The notes below the pieces were generated by a model. That model made no database searches. It was not told the origin of the DNA and saw only the letters and a program-made list of their open reading frames with translations. Position numbers and translations under genes: made by a program. From assembly GCA_964551875.1 (NCBI GenBank), contig CAZKEV010000028.1, positions 1 to 27,308 on the forward strand: a DNA stretch of 27,308 nucleotides, in the 5' to 3' direction. This stretch comes from JACTUA01 sp964551875 (GTDB lineage Archaea > Halobacteriota > Methanomicrobia > Methanomicrobiales > JACTUA01). Position 1 is the stretch's first letter. Each line of letters starts with the position of its first letter. Shown here piece by piece: positions 1 to 7,623 of this stretch.

Positions 1-776
1 TTGATCTCGGTCTCGAGGACCGTGGAGAGCTCGATCTTCGCCTTCTCGGCTGCCTCGCGGACACGCTGGACGGCCATCCGGTCCTTCTTCAGGTCCACCC
101 CTTCCTGCTTCCTGAACTCATCCACGATCCAGTCCATCACGACCTGATCCATGTCGGTCCCGCCGAGCTGGGTGTCGCCTGACGTGGAGACGACCGTGAA
201 GGTCCCGTGCCCGAACTCCATGATGGTCACGTCGAGGGTCCCGCCCCCGAGATCAAAGACCAGGATCTTGTGCTCCCCGCCCTTGTCCAGGCCGTAGGCC
301 ATGGAGGCAGCCGTGGGCTCGTTCACGAGCCGGACGACCTCGAGGCCCGCGATCGTCCCCGCATCCTTCGTGGCCGTCCGCTGGTTGTCGTTGAAGTAGG
401 CCGGGACGGTGATGACCACCTTCTTCACCTCCTCGCCCAGGAATGCCTCGGCGTCCTTCTTGATCTTCTGGAGGATGAAGGCCGAGATCTGCTGGGGGGT
501 ATAGGTCTTGCCAAGGATCCGGTATACGTGGTCGGTCCCCATCTTCCGCTTCGCGGCCATGACGGTGGCATCGGGGTTACTGATGGCCTGCCTCCGCGCC
601 GGCTCCCCTACGAGGAGCTCCCCATCCTTCGTGAACGCCACCACCGAGGGGAACATCTTCCCTGCCACGGTTACCCCCTCTGCCGAGGGGATGATGGTGG
701 GTTTCCCCCCGAGCATGACCGCTGCCTGGCTGTTCGATGTTCCCAGATCAATCCCGATTATCTTCTCCTTTCCCAT
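1..776 (-). CDS. dnaK: Molecular chaperone DnaK (Hsp70), N-terminal part, cut by window edge
   Basis: This is the ATPase domain of the Hsp70 chaperone, which works with GrpE and DnaJ in cytosolic protein folding. About 258 residues are visible; the rest lies beyond position 1. The frame opens MGKEKIIGIDLGTSNSQ, the phosphate-1 loop of the actin/Hsp70 fold. It continues with VITVPAYFNDNQR, VNEPTAASMAYG and the phosphate-2 loop DLGGGTLDVTIMEFG. The stretch between KRKMG and YTPQQISA is short, as in the Gram-positive and archaeal DnaK type that lacks the proteobacterial insert. The ATG at 776 is preceded by a strong GGAGGAGA site (about 784-791) inside the upstream grpE. The two genes overlap by 29 bp, which suggests translational coupling. 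Archaeal dnaK genes are generally regarded as acquired from bacteria. Confidence 0.97.
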   Translation of the reverse strand, partial: MGKEKIIGIDLGTSNSQAAVMLGGKPTIIPSAEGVTVAGKMFPSVVAFTKDGELLVGEPARRQAISNPDATVMAAKRKMGTDHVYRILGKTYTPQQISAFILQKIKKDAEAFLGEEVKKVVITVPAYFNDNQRTATKDAGTIAGLEVVRLVNEPTAASMAYGLDKGGEHKILVFDLGGGTLDVTIMEFGHGTFTVVSTSGDTQLGGTDMDQVVMDWIVDEFRKQEGVDLKKDRMAVQRVREAAEKAKIELSTVLETEI

Positions 777-1293
777 GACTCTCCTCCTTGCATTCTCCGG
801 TGTGTTCGGCAATCTTTACCTTTGAAGGTCTAATAACCTTGGATCGGAGCAGGTACCCTCTCTGGTACTCCTCGAGGATCGTCCCGTCTTCCTCGTTGCT
901 CTCACCTTTCGCGATGGCCTCGTGGAAGTTCGGGTCAAACCGCTTCCCGTGGCTGTCGATGCTGCGTAATCCATGGCTCTCCAGGATCTTATGAAGCTTC
1001 CGGGAGAGGAGCTCGAACCCTTGCCGGTTCTTCTCCTGGGAGAGAGACGGCAGGGCCCGCTCCAGGTCGTCCAGGACCGGCAGGAGGTCCCTGACAAGGG
1101 ATTCTCCCGCGAGCTGGATCACCTGCTCCCGCTCCCTCTCAAGGCTCTTCCGGTAGTTATCGAAGTCGGCCTGGAGGTACTGGAGCCTGGTGAGCCGCTC
1201 CTCGGCGAGCTTCCGCGCGTCGTCGAGCTCCCTTTGGAGGCGCGCGATCTCCCCCTGGGGATCTGTCTCCTGCCCGCTCTCCTCACCGGTCAT
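748..1293 (-). CDS. grpE: Nucleotide exchange factor GrpE
   Basis: GrpE releases ADP from DnaK and so sets the pace of the chaperone cycle. The protein of about 181 residues has the family layout. A long charged N-terminal coiled coil leads into the typical RLQYLQADFDNYRKSLERE region. The C-terminal beta part contains FDPNFHEAIAKGE and GYLLRSKVIRPSKVKIAE. The ATG at 1293 (MTGEESGQ) is chosen because the family rarely carries the very basic 31-residue extension that a GTG start at 1386 would add. Neither start has a clear ribosome-binding site. TATA-like stretches precede both (about 1325-1333 for 1293, and about 1415-1423 for 1386). The gene ends 29 bp inside dnaK, in the common grpE-dnaK order. 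Confidence 0.93.
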   Translation of the reverse strand: MTGEESGQETDPQGEIARLQRELDDARKLAEERLTRLQYLQADFDNYRKSLEREREQVIQLAGESLVRDLLPVLDDLERALPSLSQEKNRQGFELLSRKLHKILESHGLRSIDSHGKRFDPNFHEAIAKGESNEEDGTILEEYQRGYLLRSKVIRPSKVKIAEHTGECKEESHGKGEDNRD

Positions 1294-1437
1294 CCGGTAT
1301 AATATCTGCCGTTCTCTATTACTATCTTTTTTGCCCCGGGGACGTACAATCCGGGACACAGGGATCTCTTGCCGTCGTTTCTTCACAACGGAGATACCAT
1401 CAGGGTGAAATGCTCTTAAAAAAGGGAGCGCGTCCTC

Positions 1438-1737
1438 TCACTTGCTCCTGATATATGAGAGGATCAGATAAATGCCCCCCGCGATCACAAGGATGTAATA
1501 GAGGGAATTTACGATAGGTATGTATTCTTCAGAGAACCAGACGCGGATGAACTCCTGGATGGAGAAGTAGAGCTGGAGAGCTGCGATGAGGATGAAGAGG
1601 AAGAGGGTGGCAGAGAGCCCCTGGATAAAGAGGGTCCTTACATCGGATTGCTGGTTCGCCTTCGGGTTCTCGGGCGCTCCTCCCTGAGGACCGGTCATTG
1701 CCGCCTTGCTTCCACCACTCTCTGGATCCTGATTCAT
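1438..1737 (-). CDS. Small two-helix membrane protein, unknown function
   Basis: This 99-residue protein is not recognised. A polar, Gly/Pro/Asn-rich N-terminus of about 33 residues precedes two hydrophobic segments. The first covers roughly residues 37-62 (contains ATLFLFILIAALQLYF) and the second roughly 75-96 (YYILVIAGGIYLILSYI). The short loop between them is acidic and aromatic. The start codon overlaps the stop of the upstream PGF-CTERM protein by 4 bp (ATGA at 1734-1737), so the two are very likely co-translated. That suggests a membrane partner for the surface protein, but no function can be assigned. Confidence 0.75.
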   Translation of the reverse strand: MNQDPESGGSKAAMTGPQGGAPENPKANQQSDVRTLFIQGLSATLFLFILIAALQLYFSIQEFIRVWFSEEYIPIVNSLYYILVIAGGIYLILSYIRSK

Positions 1738-2693
1738 GGGCCCCTCCTCCTGAAAACGAACGTACCTCCAAGAGCGGCGAGAGCTGCAAGAGCCGGAAGG
1801 ATCCCGAATCCGGGGGTTCTCGGCCCGGTACCCGCGCTCTTTGGCTGCTCAGGAAGCGGCGTCTCTGCGATGAACCTGCTCGTCTCGATCTTCTTTGTCA
1901 CGAAGTATTCCCCCCCCGACAGGGTCGATCCCGGCCTGAGAAGCACAGAGCCTTCCCCGCGTTTCATGATCACCTGGTCCTGCCAGAGCAGGACCTCAAC
2001 GACATAGTTGTACTGGTCCGGGACCGAGAGATCCACTCCTTTGATGGTCGTTGCTTCGGGTTTCATCGATTCTATCTTTGTCCACTGCTTATCAGCGATG
2101 AGGTGGGCATCCATCTCCCGGGCCCTCACCTCGACATCGTAGGCGGCGGATGGCCCGGTACCCTCGTTGGTGAAGTAGATATCGCTCTCTATGGTTGCCC
2201 GGCCGTTGCTCACCCCCTTCACGATGAAGTCGATATCCTGGATCTCGACCCCTGCCCGGTCCCGATCCGCAGGAAGCCTCTCCAGGTTCCGGACGGTTAT
2301 CTCCCCTTCTGCCTTCTGGCTCTGCCCCTCGAAGATCGTGACCGCGAGCCGGTAGGAACCACTCCTGGGGAGGGCGACCTGCTGGGAGATCCGCGCAGTC
2401 TGCCCCTTCCCGATTCCTCCCGCCCTGTCTGACCTCTCGGCTGCCATAAGGCCGGTCCCGGTGTCGTACGCCTTCAGGCTGAAGGTGAGATCCCCGTTCC
2501 CGAAGCCGAACTGGTTGGTCACTGCAGTCGTCACGTTCAGCCACACCGTAGAAGTCGTGATGGTGTCAGCACCCACGTCCATTCCCGTGATGGCAAGGCG
2601 GCTCTCCTTGAGGCACCCTGCCGACAGGGCGCCTGCAATGAGGATGGCGCAGAACACGGGAATGATGACCTTTCCAGGAAAAATCTTCTTCAC
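1734..2693 (-). CDS. Surface lipoprotein-like protein with PGF-CTERM sorting tail
   Basis: This exported protein of about 319 residues begins with a basic, hydrophobic signal ending in a lipobox (LSAGC, cysteine near residue 27). Lipid attachment there is therefore likely. The body is beta-rich and looks like two related beta-sandwich repeats: one around the strings ITGMDVGADTITTSTVWLNV and SGSYRLAVTIFEGQ, the second around VEIQDIDFIVKGVSNGRATI and QYNYVVEVLLWQD. This resembles surface proteins of methanogens annotated as DUF7490, a tentative match. The C-terminus is a tripartite PGF-CTERM signal: the PGFG motif, a hydrophobic helix, then FRRRGP. This is recognised by archaeosortase A. The GTG at 2693 is chosen because GGGGAG lies just upstream and the signal peptide begins there. 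A TATA-like element lies at about 2725-2735. Confidence 0.85.
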   Translation of the reverse strand: MKKIFPGKVIIPVFCAILIAGALSAGCLKESRLAITGMDVGADTITTSTVWLNVTTAVTNQFGFGNGDLTFSLKAYDTGTGLMAAERSDRAGGIGKGQTARISQQVALPRSGSYRLAVTIFEGQSQKAEGEITVRNLERLPADRDRAGVEIQDIDFIVKGVSNGRATIESDIYFTNEGTGPSAAYDVEVRAREMDAHLIADKQWTKIESMKPEATTIKGVDLSVPDQYNYVVEVLLWQDQVIMKRGEGSVLLRPGSTLSGGEYFVTKKIETSRFIAETPLPEQPKSAGTGPRTPGFGILPALAALAALGGTFVFRRRGP

Positions 2694-2815
2694 GTTCTCC
2701 CCTCTCTGAAATGTCTTAATTCCCCTATTTAATAGATCCCGATTCAGCACGAATGTGTCGGAGAAATACCTTTTACCTGGTGGGATTGATGAAAGGGGAA
2801 GGTTTTCGAGCGGAG

Positions 2816-3940
2816 TCAGGCTCCCCCTTCTTCGGAGAGGATTGCCCTCCTGGGATCCAGGAGGATAGAGTTGTCAAGGCCGATACAGGAGACGGCTGCG
2901 AGGGCGCCGATGATCCCCCTCCCGCCCCTCGTGAATATGCCGTGCTTCCGGGCGGTATCCTCTGCCTCCTTCCTGGTGACCTTCCCCGTCCGCACCCGGT
3001 TCCCAAAGTGGCGGAGATCCCGCTGTACGGTGAAGCCCTGCTTGATCGCGATCCCCCATTCAGGGGAGAGGGCTTCATCGGAGACAAACCGGAGGCTGTG
3101 CTCCCGGATCTGGCCGCAGAGGGCCGGCTCGGCCGCGAGCTCGATGAAGCTCGCCGAGTTCCCTGCGGTTCTCTCGGGATGGGCCGGGTTGAGCATCACC
3201 ACGTGGTGGCTGATGGGCATGACCCCTTCGAGGGTCGAGAGGTGCTGGTGGAGGGCGAGGGCCAGGGCAAAGGTCGCCCCGCCCTCGGCTGTATCGGTAT
3301 CATCGATCCCGATGGCGAGGTAGCGCAATGCGCTCGTCGTGACCTCCCCCTCGACGAAGGAACCCGACCTCCCGACCTTCACGTCATGGACCCCTTCGGC
3401 ATGGGCCATCATGTCGGTCAGGGAGTAGGCAGGGCCGCCGACGCAGCGGATGTTCTGGACCAGGTTCTCTTCATCCCGCCTGAGGCCGGTGACCCCGACA
3501 GCGGGATCGGGGAAGAGCCCGATGGGGGCATCCCGTGACCCGAGGAACGCCCGCTCGCGGAGCAGAGTCCCGTCCCGCGAGACACGGGAGAGGACCCCGC
3601 CGGCCCGCTGGTGGTGGAACTCACAGAAGGCTGCGCAGCCGCCCGAGAGGCATTCATGGTAGATCTCGGCCGAATCCCCGTCGATCGTGGTGAAGATCCG
3701 CCGGCAGGCGCTCGAGGGCATGGCGCTCTTTGCCAGGTACCGGGCAGGGGAGCGGCCCCGCCGCTCCTCGCGGACGATGAGGCATCCCTCATCCAGGAGC
3801 CGGTTGATCCAGTCCTGGGCCGTGGAGCGGGGGAGCCCCGTGCTCGTCGCGATATCCGATACCGTGAAGAATCCGCGGTCCAGGGTGTAGCTCCGCATCA
3901 GCTTGAGGAACTCGCGCCTCCTCTCAAGGACGCCCGGCAT
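2816..3940 (-). CDS. Winged-helix protein fused to a TiaS/Mmp11-like GIDDTD domain
   Basis: This is a 374-residue two-part protein. Residues about 25-57 form a helix-turn-helix (VSDIATSTGLPRSTAQDWIN) with a wing, suggesting nucleic-acid binding. Residues about 85-360 resemble methanogenesis marker protein 11 and the nucleotide-binding part of TiaS, the archaeal tRNA-Ile2 agmatidine synthase. The marks are AEIYHECLSGGCAAF, IGIDDTDTAEGGATFALALA (GIDDTD at 211-216), the ISHHVVMLNPAHPERT segment, and GIIGALAA near the end. The GIDDTD loop is known to bind ATP in TiaS. The zinc ribbon and tRNA-binding parts of TiaS are not seen, so tRNA modification is not implied. The start at 3940 has GGGAGAGGT just upstream. 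The gene overlaps hom by 17 bp and is the last gene of the ACT-hom operon, hinting at a regulatory or methionine/threonine-linked role. The Mmp11 relation is from memory of the family. Confidence 0.7.
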   Translation of the reverse strand: MPGVLERRREFLKLMRSYTLDRGFFTVSDIATSTGLPRSTAQDWINRLLDEGCLIVREERRGRSPARYLAKSAMPSSACRRIFTTIDGDSAEIYHECLSGGCAAFCEFHHQRAGGVLSRVSRDGTLLRERAFLGSRDAPIGLFPDPAVGVTGLRRDEENLVQNIRCVGGPAYSLTDMMAHAEGVHDVKVGRSGSFVEGEVTTSALRYLAIGIDDTDTAEGGATFALALALHQHLSTLEGVMPISHHVVMLNPAHPERTAGNSASFIELAAEPALCGQIREHSLRFVSDEALSPEWGIAIKQGFTVQRDLRHFGNRVRTGKVTRKEAEDTARKHGIFTRGGRGIIGALAAVSCIGLDNSILLDPRRAILSEEGGA

Positions 3941-4916
3941 ACCTCTCCCTGATGTACAGGAGATCCCCGATGACCGCGCTTGCTGTCTCGATCGAGCCCG
4001 CGCCTTTCCCGATGAAGGTGAGCTCCCCGGCCATGTCGGTCACCACGGTCAGGGCATTCAGGGTCCCTTCCACAAGCAGGGGATGGTTCCTGGGGATGAT
4101 CCGGGGCGAGACCCTGAGGAGATCCTTTGACGGGATAGCCTCCCCGATGAGCCGGATAGCCGTCTCCTGGTCCATGGCAAGCTGGATGGCCTCAGGGGTG
4201 ATCAGGTCGATACCGGTCACCTTGACATCCTTCATCCCTGCATCCATTCCCCAGACGGTGTTTGCGAGGATGACGAGTTTCAGCGCCGTGTCGAGGCCCT
4301 TCACATCGTACGTCGGGTCCTTCTCCGCATACCCCATCTCCTGGGCCTCGCCCAGCGCCTGGTCATAGGTGAGCCCCTCGTCCTCCATCCGGGTCAGGAT
4401 GTAGTTGCAGGTCCCGTTCATCACCCCGAAGAGGGCTTTCACCTCGTTCCCGAGGAGGCCGTGCTGAAGCGTGTGGATGATGGGGATGGCCCCGCAGACC
4501 GTTGCCTCGTATCGCAATGCGACCCCCTGCTTCCTGGCAAGCTCCGTGAGCTCGCGATGGGCGAGGGCGATGGGGCCCTTGTTCGAGGTGACCACGTGCC
4601 GGCGGAGCCCGAGCGCCTTCCTGATATGCGTAAGGGCAGGTTCCCCGTTCTCTATGTTCGTCGGGGTGACCTCCACGAGGATATCATAGGCATCGGAGTT
4701 GACAATATCAAGGGCAGATACCTTCGGCCTCCCGCAGGAGCCGGACTTCGCCTTCCGCGAGAATGCTTCAGGGATGGAGATACCCTCTGGATCGAGAATC
4801 CCGCCCTTTGAATCGGCGACGGCCGTGAGGGTGAGATCGAGATCCTTCTCCCCGAACATCTTTGCCACCCCCTGGCCCACGGAGCCAAACCCGAGGAGTG
4901 CGACCCTCACGCCCAT
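3924..4916 (-). CDS. hom: Homoserine dehydrogenase
   Basis: This enzyme reduces aspartate-4-semialdehyde to homoserine with NAD(P)H, on the route to threonine and methionine. The 330-residue length fits the short archaeal form without a fused aspartokinase or ACT domain. The Rossmann motif GFGSVGQG covers residues 9-16. SNKGPIA (111-117, with the conserved lysine), the YEATVCGAIPII segment and GVMNGTCNYIL (164-174) follow. The regulatory ACT function seems to be supplied by the upstream gene, whose stop overlaps this start by 10 bp. GGAGG lies directly against the ATG at 4916. Its spacing suits the in-frame GTG at 4910 better, so the real protein may be two residues shorter. Confidence 0.96.
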   Translation of the reverse strand: MGVRVALLGFGSVGQGVAKMFGEKDLDLTLTAVADSKGGILDPEGISIPEAFSRKAKSGSCGRPKVSALDIVNSDAYDILVEVTPTNIENGEPALTHIRKALGLRRHVVTSNKGPIALAHRELTELARKQGVALRYEATVCGAIPIIHTLQHGLLGNEVKALFGVMNGTCNYILTRMEDEGLTYDQALGEAQEMGYAEKDPTYDVKGLDTALKLVILANTVWGMDAGMKDVKVTGIDLITPEAIQLAMDQETAIRLIGEAIPSKDLLRVSPRIIPRNHPLLVEGTLNALTVVTDMAGELTFIGKGAGSIETASAVIGDLLYIRERYAGRP

Positions 4917-5410
4917 TCCTCCAGGGGCTCCACCACGAGGAGCTCTTTCTTCCCCGCGACCCTGCGCAGGATGGTCACCGCGCTCTCCATGTCGGTCCGG
5001 TTCGCGGCCTTGATGGTGATCCGTGCAGACGAGCGTTCATTGATGGCAGGCATCATGAGGGAGAGCTCGGAGACCTCCGCAAAGCCCGTGCGGTCGATCT
5101 GGTCCACGGTGTCGCTGATATCCGTGTGCATGATGTGGCCAATCATGATGAGGGATCGCTTGTGGAGGAGGCGTTCCTCCCCGATACGGAGGATATCGAC
5201 CCCCAGCTCCTTGATCTGGCCGATGAGTGCGGGGAGCCTCCCCGCGGGGAGATCAAGGACGATCTGCACATCGAGGGTATCGGACTCTGACCCGGGGTCC
5301 CGCTGGTGGATCACCGCGATGATGTTGCCACCGCATGCCGATATGGGCTCGAGCACCGAGACGAGCTGCCCCGGGGTGTCCTTCATCTCCAGTTTCATGG
5401 ATACCTGCAC
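4907..5410 (-). CDS. Tandem ACT-domain regulatory protein
   Basis: This protein of about 167 residues is built from two ligand-binding modules. The first is a clear ACT domain (MKLEMKDTPGQLVSVLEPIS, about residues 5-75), the class that binds amino acids and controls biosynthetic enzymes. The second (about 90-165) has an ACT-like pattern ending in a cluster of hydrophobic strands. It sits directly upstream of hom and overlaps it by 10 bp. In many methanogens such a stand-alone ACT protein precedes homoserine dehydrogenase. I infer that it senses threonine or a related amino acid and modulates Hom. The GTG at 5410 is preferred because AGGTGG precedes it at proper spacing; ATG 5398 is the alternative. 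An upstream open stretch to 5512 lacks family character. Confidence 0.87.
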   Translation of the reverse strand: MQVSMKLEMKDTPGQLVSVLEPISACGGNIIAVIHQRDPGSESDTLDVQIVLDLPAGRLPALIGQIKELGVDILRIGEERLLHKRSLIMIGHIMHTDISDTVDQIDRTGFAEVSELSLMMPAINERSSARITIKAANRTDMESAVTILRRVAGKKELLVVEPLEEWA

Positions 5411-5559
5411 TGCGACCACCTGGTGATCGTTATTTGACTCCCTCCATAATAAGAGTATAAGAACTGTCCGGGGTCGGAACGGTGATAGGAAAGCCTCTTG
5501 GGAGATCACCATCCAGCTCTCAGAAGAGAGGGCAGTGGGGGCATGAAGGAGGAAAGGGA

Positions 5560-6000
5560 ATGAAGGTCCGGGTCATCGCGTGCGGGAACCCGCTCATGGG
5601 GAACGATGCGGCGGGGCTCTCTGTCATGGCGCTTATCCAGGAAAGGTATCCGGGGATCGACGTGGTCGACGGGGGGAACGGCGGTCTCGGGCTCATCCCC
5701 CTGATGGAAGGATACGACCGGATCGTGATCGTAGATGCGACCTCGGGGATGGGGGAGATCGGGAAGGTCCAGGTGTTTCGTGAGATCCCGTACAACGGGA
5801 TCCCCTCCCTCTCCCTTCATGAACTCGGGATCCCCGAGGTGCTCGCCATGGCACGCACCCTCGGCATCGCTCCCGATGTGATCATCGTGGGGATTGAGGG
5901 CGGGCAGATGCCGGGCTTCTCGAGGGAGATGGATCCGTCGGTCAGGGCGGCCATCCCCGAGGCCTGCCTCAGGGTGGTAGAAGAGGTGCGGGGGGGCTAA
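5560..6000 (+). CDS. Hydrogenase maturation protease, FrhD/HycI type
   Basis: Proteins of this family clip the C-terminus of the large subunit of [NiFe]-hydrogenases once nickel has been inserted. In methanogens the homologue FrhD matures F420-reducing hydrogenase. The 146-residue protein opens MKVRVIACGNPLMGNDAAG, the family's GN-x-x-x-G-x-D signature. Asp16, Asp59 (IVIVDAT) and His87 (SLHELG) are candidates for the nickel-sensing ligands known from HybD. The start at 5560 is set by GGAGG at 5548-5552; a longer frame from 5482 adds no family-like sequence. No hydrogenase subunit gene lies in the window, so the partner enzyme is encoded elsewhere. The gene is divergent from the ACT-hom operon. 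Confidence 0.92.
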   Translation: MKVRVIACGNPLMGNDAAGLSVMALIQERYPGIDVVDGGNGGLGLIPLMEGYDRIVIVDATSGMGEIGKVQVFREIPYNGIPSLSLHELGIPEVLAMARTLGIAPDVIIVGIEGGQMPGFSREMDPSVRAAIPEACLRVVEEVRGG

Positions 6001-6016
6001 AGAACCCCGTTCGGAG

Positions 6017-6733
6017 TTACTTGGATCCCGGCGCTGCGGTGACGACCTTTATTGCATCGCCTAGCTCCGGGAGCATTTCGACGGGGAAACCCATGACCAT
6101 CTCCTCGTCCACGATCCCGGAGAACTTCCGGGAACCATCGCAGCCCAGGGAGAAGTTGGCTGTCCCTGATAGGTAGGGCTGGGCGGTGGCATCGGAGCAG
6201 ACAGACTGGATCCCTGCCATGGATGAGGTGATACGGCCCCCGAGCCGGAAGAGGGTCCCCTGCGCGAGCTTGAGCATGTTTCTCGGGTGTGTCACGATGA
6301 TGACCACATCTGGATCAAAGGTGGCCTTCTCCAGGGGCGCATACACGGTGGCATAGGTCTCGCCTGCCCTGAGGTGGGGGATCAGGTCCATGGTCCTCCT
6401 GCAAGCGGGCATGCTCTCGAACTTTCCCAGCTTGAAGTAGTGCTCGCCGCTCTGGAGCGAAGGTGTGATCTCCTTGAGGCCAAGAGCCCACGCACCCCCG
6501 TTGCACTGGTGCTTGTCTGCAGGGGCATAGAAGATGGCGCCATCCTTCCTTGCCATGTTCACCATCTGGCAGTGGCGCACCACCTCCTTCGCCTCGGGGA
6601 TCCCTGCGGGGACCTCTTCCCTGCTCTTCGCGAGCTTCACGGCGACCGGTGATCCGGAGAGGGAGAGGACCCTCTTCAGCGTCTCCGAGATCTCGGTGTA
6701 GGGGATCTTCATCTTCATCTCTGGCATAACCAT
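6017..6733 (-). CDS. DUF169 domain protein
   Basis: This 238-residue protein matches the DUF169 family (COG2043), which is common in methanogens and anaerobes and has no established function. Recognisable parts are the N-terminal SGSPVAVKLAKSREEVPAGI, then VRHCQMVNMARKDGAIFY, HQCNGGAWALGL, and VVIIVTHPRNMLKLAQGT. Near the end come CSDATAQPYLSGTANFSLGC and the EEMVMGFPVEMLPEL helix. Several conserved cysteines (in the HCQ, QCNGG, PACRR, VCSD and GCDG contexts) could bind a metal or cofactor; this is inference. The start at 6733 has GGAG a few bases upstream; ATG 6727 is an alternative. It is probably a single-gene unit converging on the FrhD-like gene, with 16 bp between the stops. Confidence 0.9.
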   Translation of the reverse strand: MVMPEMKMKIPYTEISETLKRVLSLSGSPVAVKLAKSREEVPAGIPEAKEVVRHCQMVNMARKDGAIFYAPADKHQCNGGAWALGLKEITPSLQSGEHYFKLGKFESMPACRRTMDLIPHLRAGETYATVYAPLEKATFDPDVVIIVTHPRNMLKLAQGTLFRLGGRITSSMAGIQSVCSDATAQPYLSGTANFSLGCDGSRKFSGIVDEEMVMGFPVEMLPELGDAIKVVTAAPGSK

Positions 6734-6808
6734 GTTCTCCGAATACGGAAAACTGTAACCTCAACCAAGATAAGGCTTGAGATACCGGACGCGACGGATG
6801 TGCGGATC

Positions 6809-7621
6809 CTAGAGCCTGCGGAGCTTCTGTTCCACCTTGTCGAAGAAGTTCTTCCCGACATCCAGGAAGAGGGCCGGGTCGCCGGACCGCCGGATCGTGA
6901 GAACTGCCCCCATCTCCAGCTCCCGGGTCCGCTGGCCGTCAAGCACCAGTTTCGCCGGTTTCTCGCTCTCCAGGGTCACCTTGAGGACCCGGTCGCCCGC
7001 GATGACGATCGGCCTCGAGGAGAGCATGTACGGGGCGAGGGGGACGAGGAGGATCCCCTCGACCCTGGGATCGACGATGGGCCCGCCGGCGCTCATGGCA
7101 TAGGCGGTAGAGCCGGTGGGCGTAGAGACCAGCATCCCGTCCGCCCTGAACCGCTCGGCAGGGATACCGTCGATCTCCACGGTGAACCGGAGCATCTTCG
7201 CGGGACGGCTCGTCACGATCACCGCCTCGTTGAGGGCTTCTCCAATCCTCTCACCGTCCAGGGAGATCTCGATCCGCATCCGTTTCTCTACCCGGAACCC
7301 TTCCCGTATCCCTTCCAGGAACCTGATGGCCTCACCGGGTTCGAGCTCTGCGAGGAAACCCACCTCCCCCCAGTTTATCCCGAGCACCGGGATCTGCACC
7401 TTCAGGCCCTGGACCGTGTAGAGAACCGAGCCGTCACCGCCGACGACCACGGCCAGGTCCGCATCGGCCTCCCCAAGGGCCTTTCCCGGAACACCCAGGT
7501 GTGCGGCAAGGGCTTCCTCGAAGATGACCGAGTGGGATGCCGCCTCAAGCGCCCTTCCCAGGCCCGAGGCATAGCTCGCTGCCTTCTCATCATCCACCCG
7601 CGATACGATCAGGATCCTCAT
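6809..7621 (-). CDS. nadK: NAD kinase
   Basis: NAD kinase phosphorylates NAD to NADP with ATP or polyphosphate and controls the cell's NADP pool. The 270-residue protein carries the family's motifs in order: GGDGSVL (61-67, nucleotide-binding), NEAVI (131-135), and the DGMLVSTPTGSTAYAMSAGG block (161-180). A beta-rich C-terminus contains VLDGQ. The start at 7621 is set by GAGGTG immediately upstream and by the family-typical opening MRILIVSR. The longer frame to 7681 runs into the upstream gene. Only 2 bp separate it from the phosphatase gene, so the pair is co-transcribed and probably co-translated. Confidence 0.96.
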   Translation of the reverse strand: MRILIVSRVDDEKAASYASGLGRALEAASHSVIFEEALAAHLGVPGKALGEADADLAVVVGGDGSVLYTVQGLKVQIPVLGINWGEVGFLAELEPGEAIRFLEGIREGFRVEKRMRIEISLDGERIGEALNEAVIVTSRPAKMLRFTVEIDGIPAERFRADGMLVSTPTGSTAYAMSAGGPIVDPRVEGILLVPLAPYMLSSRPIVIAGDRVLKVTLESEKPAKLVLDGQRTRELEMGAVLTIRRSGDPALFLDVGKNFFDKVEQKLRRL

Positions 7622-7623
7622 CT

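Noticed and set aside
1..776. DnaK as a truncated pseudogene
   Set aside because: The frame is open right up to position 1. The truncation is due to the window edge.
2753..3538. Plus-strand frame opposite the winged-helix/GIDDTD gene
   Set aside because: The minus-strand frame carries family motifs and overlaps hom in an operon-like way. The plus-strand frame has none.
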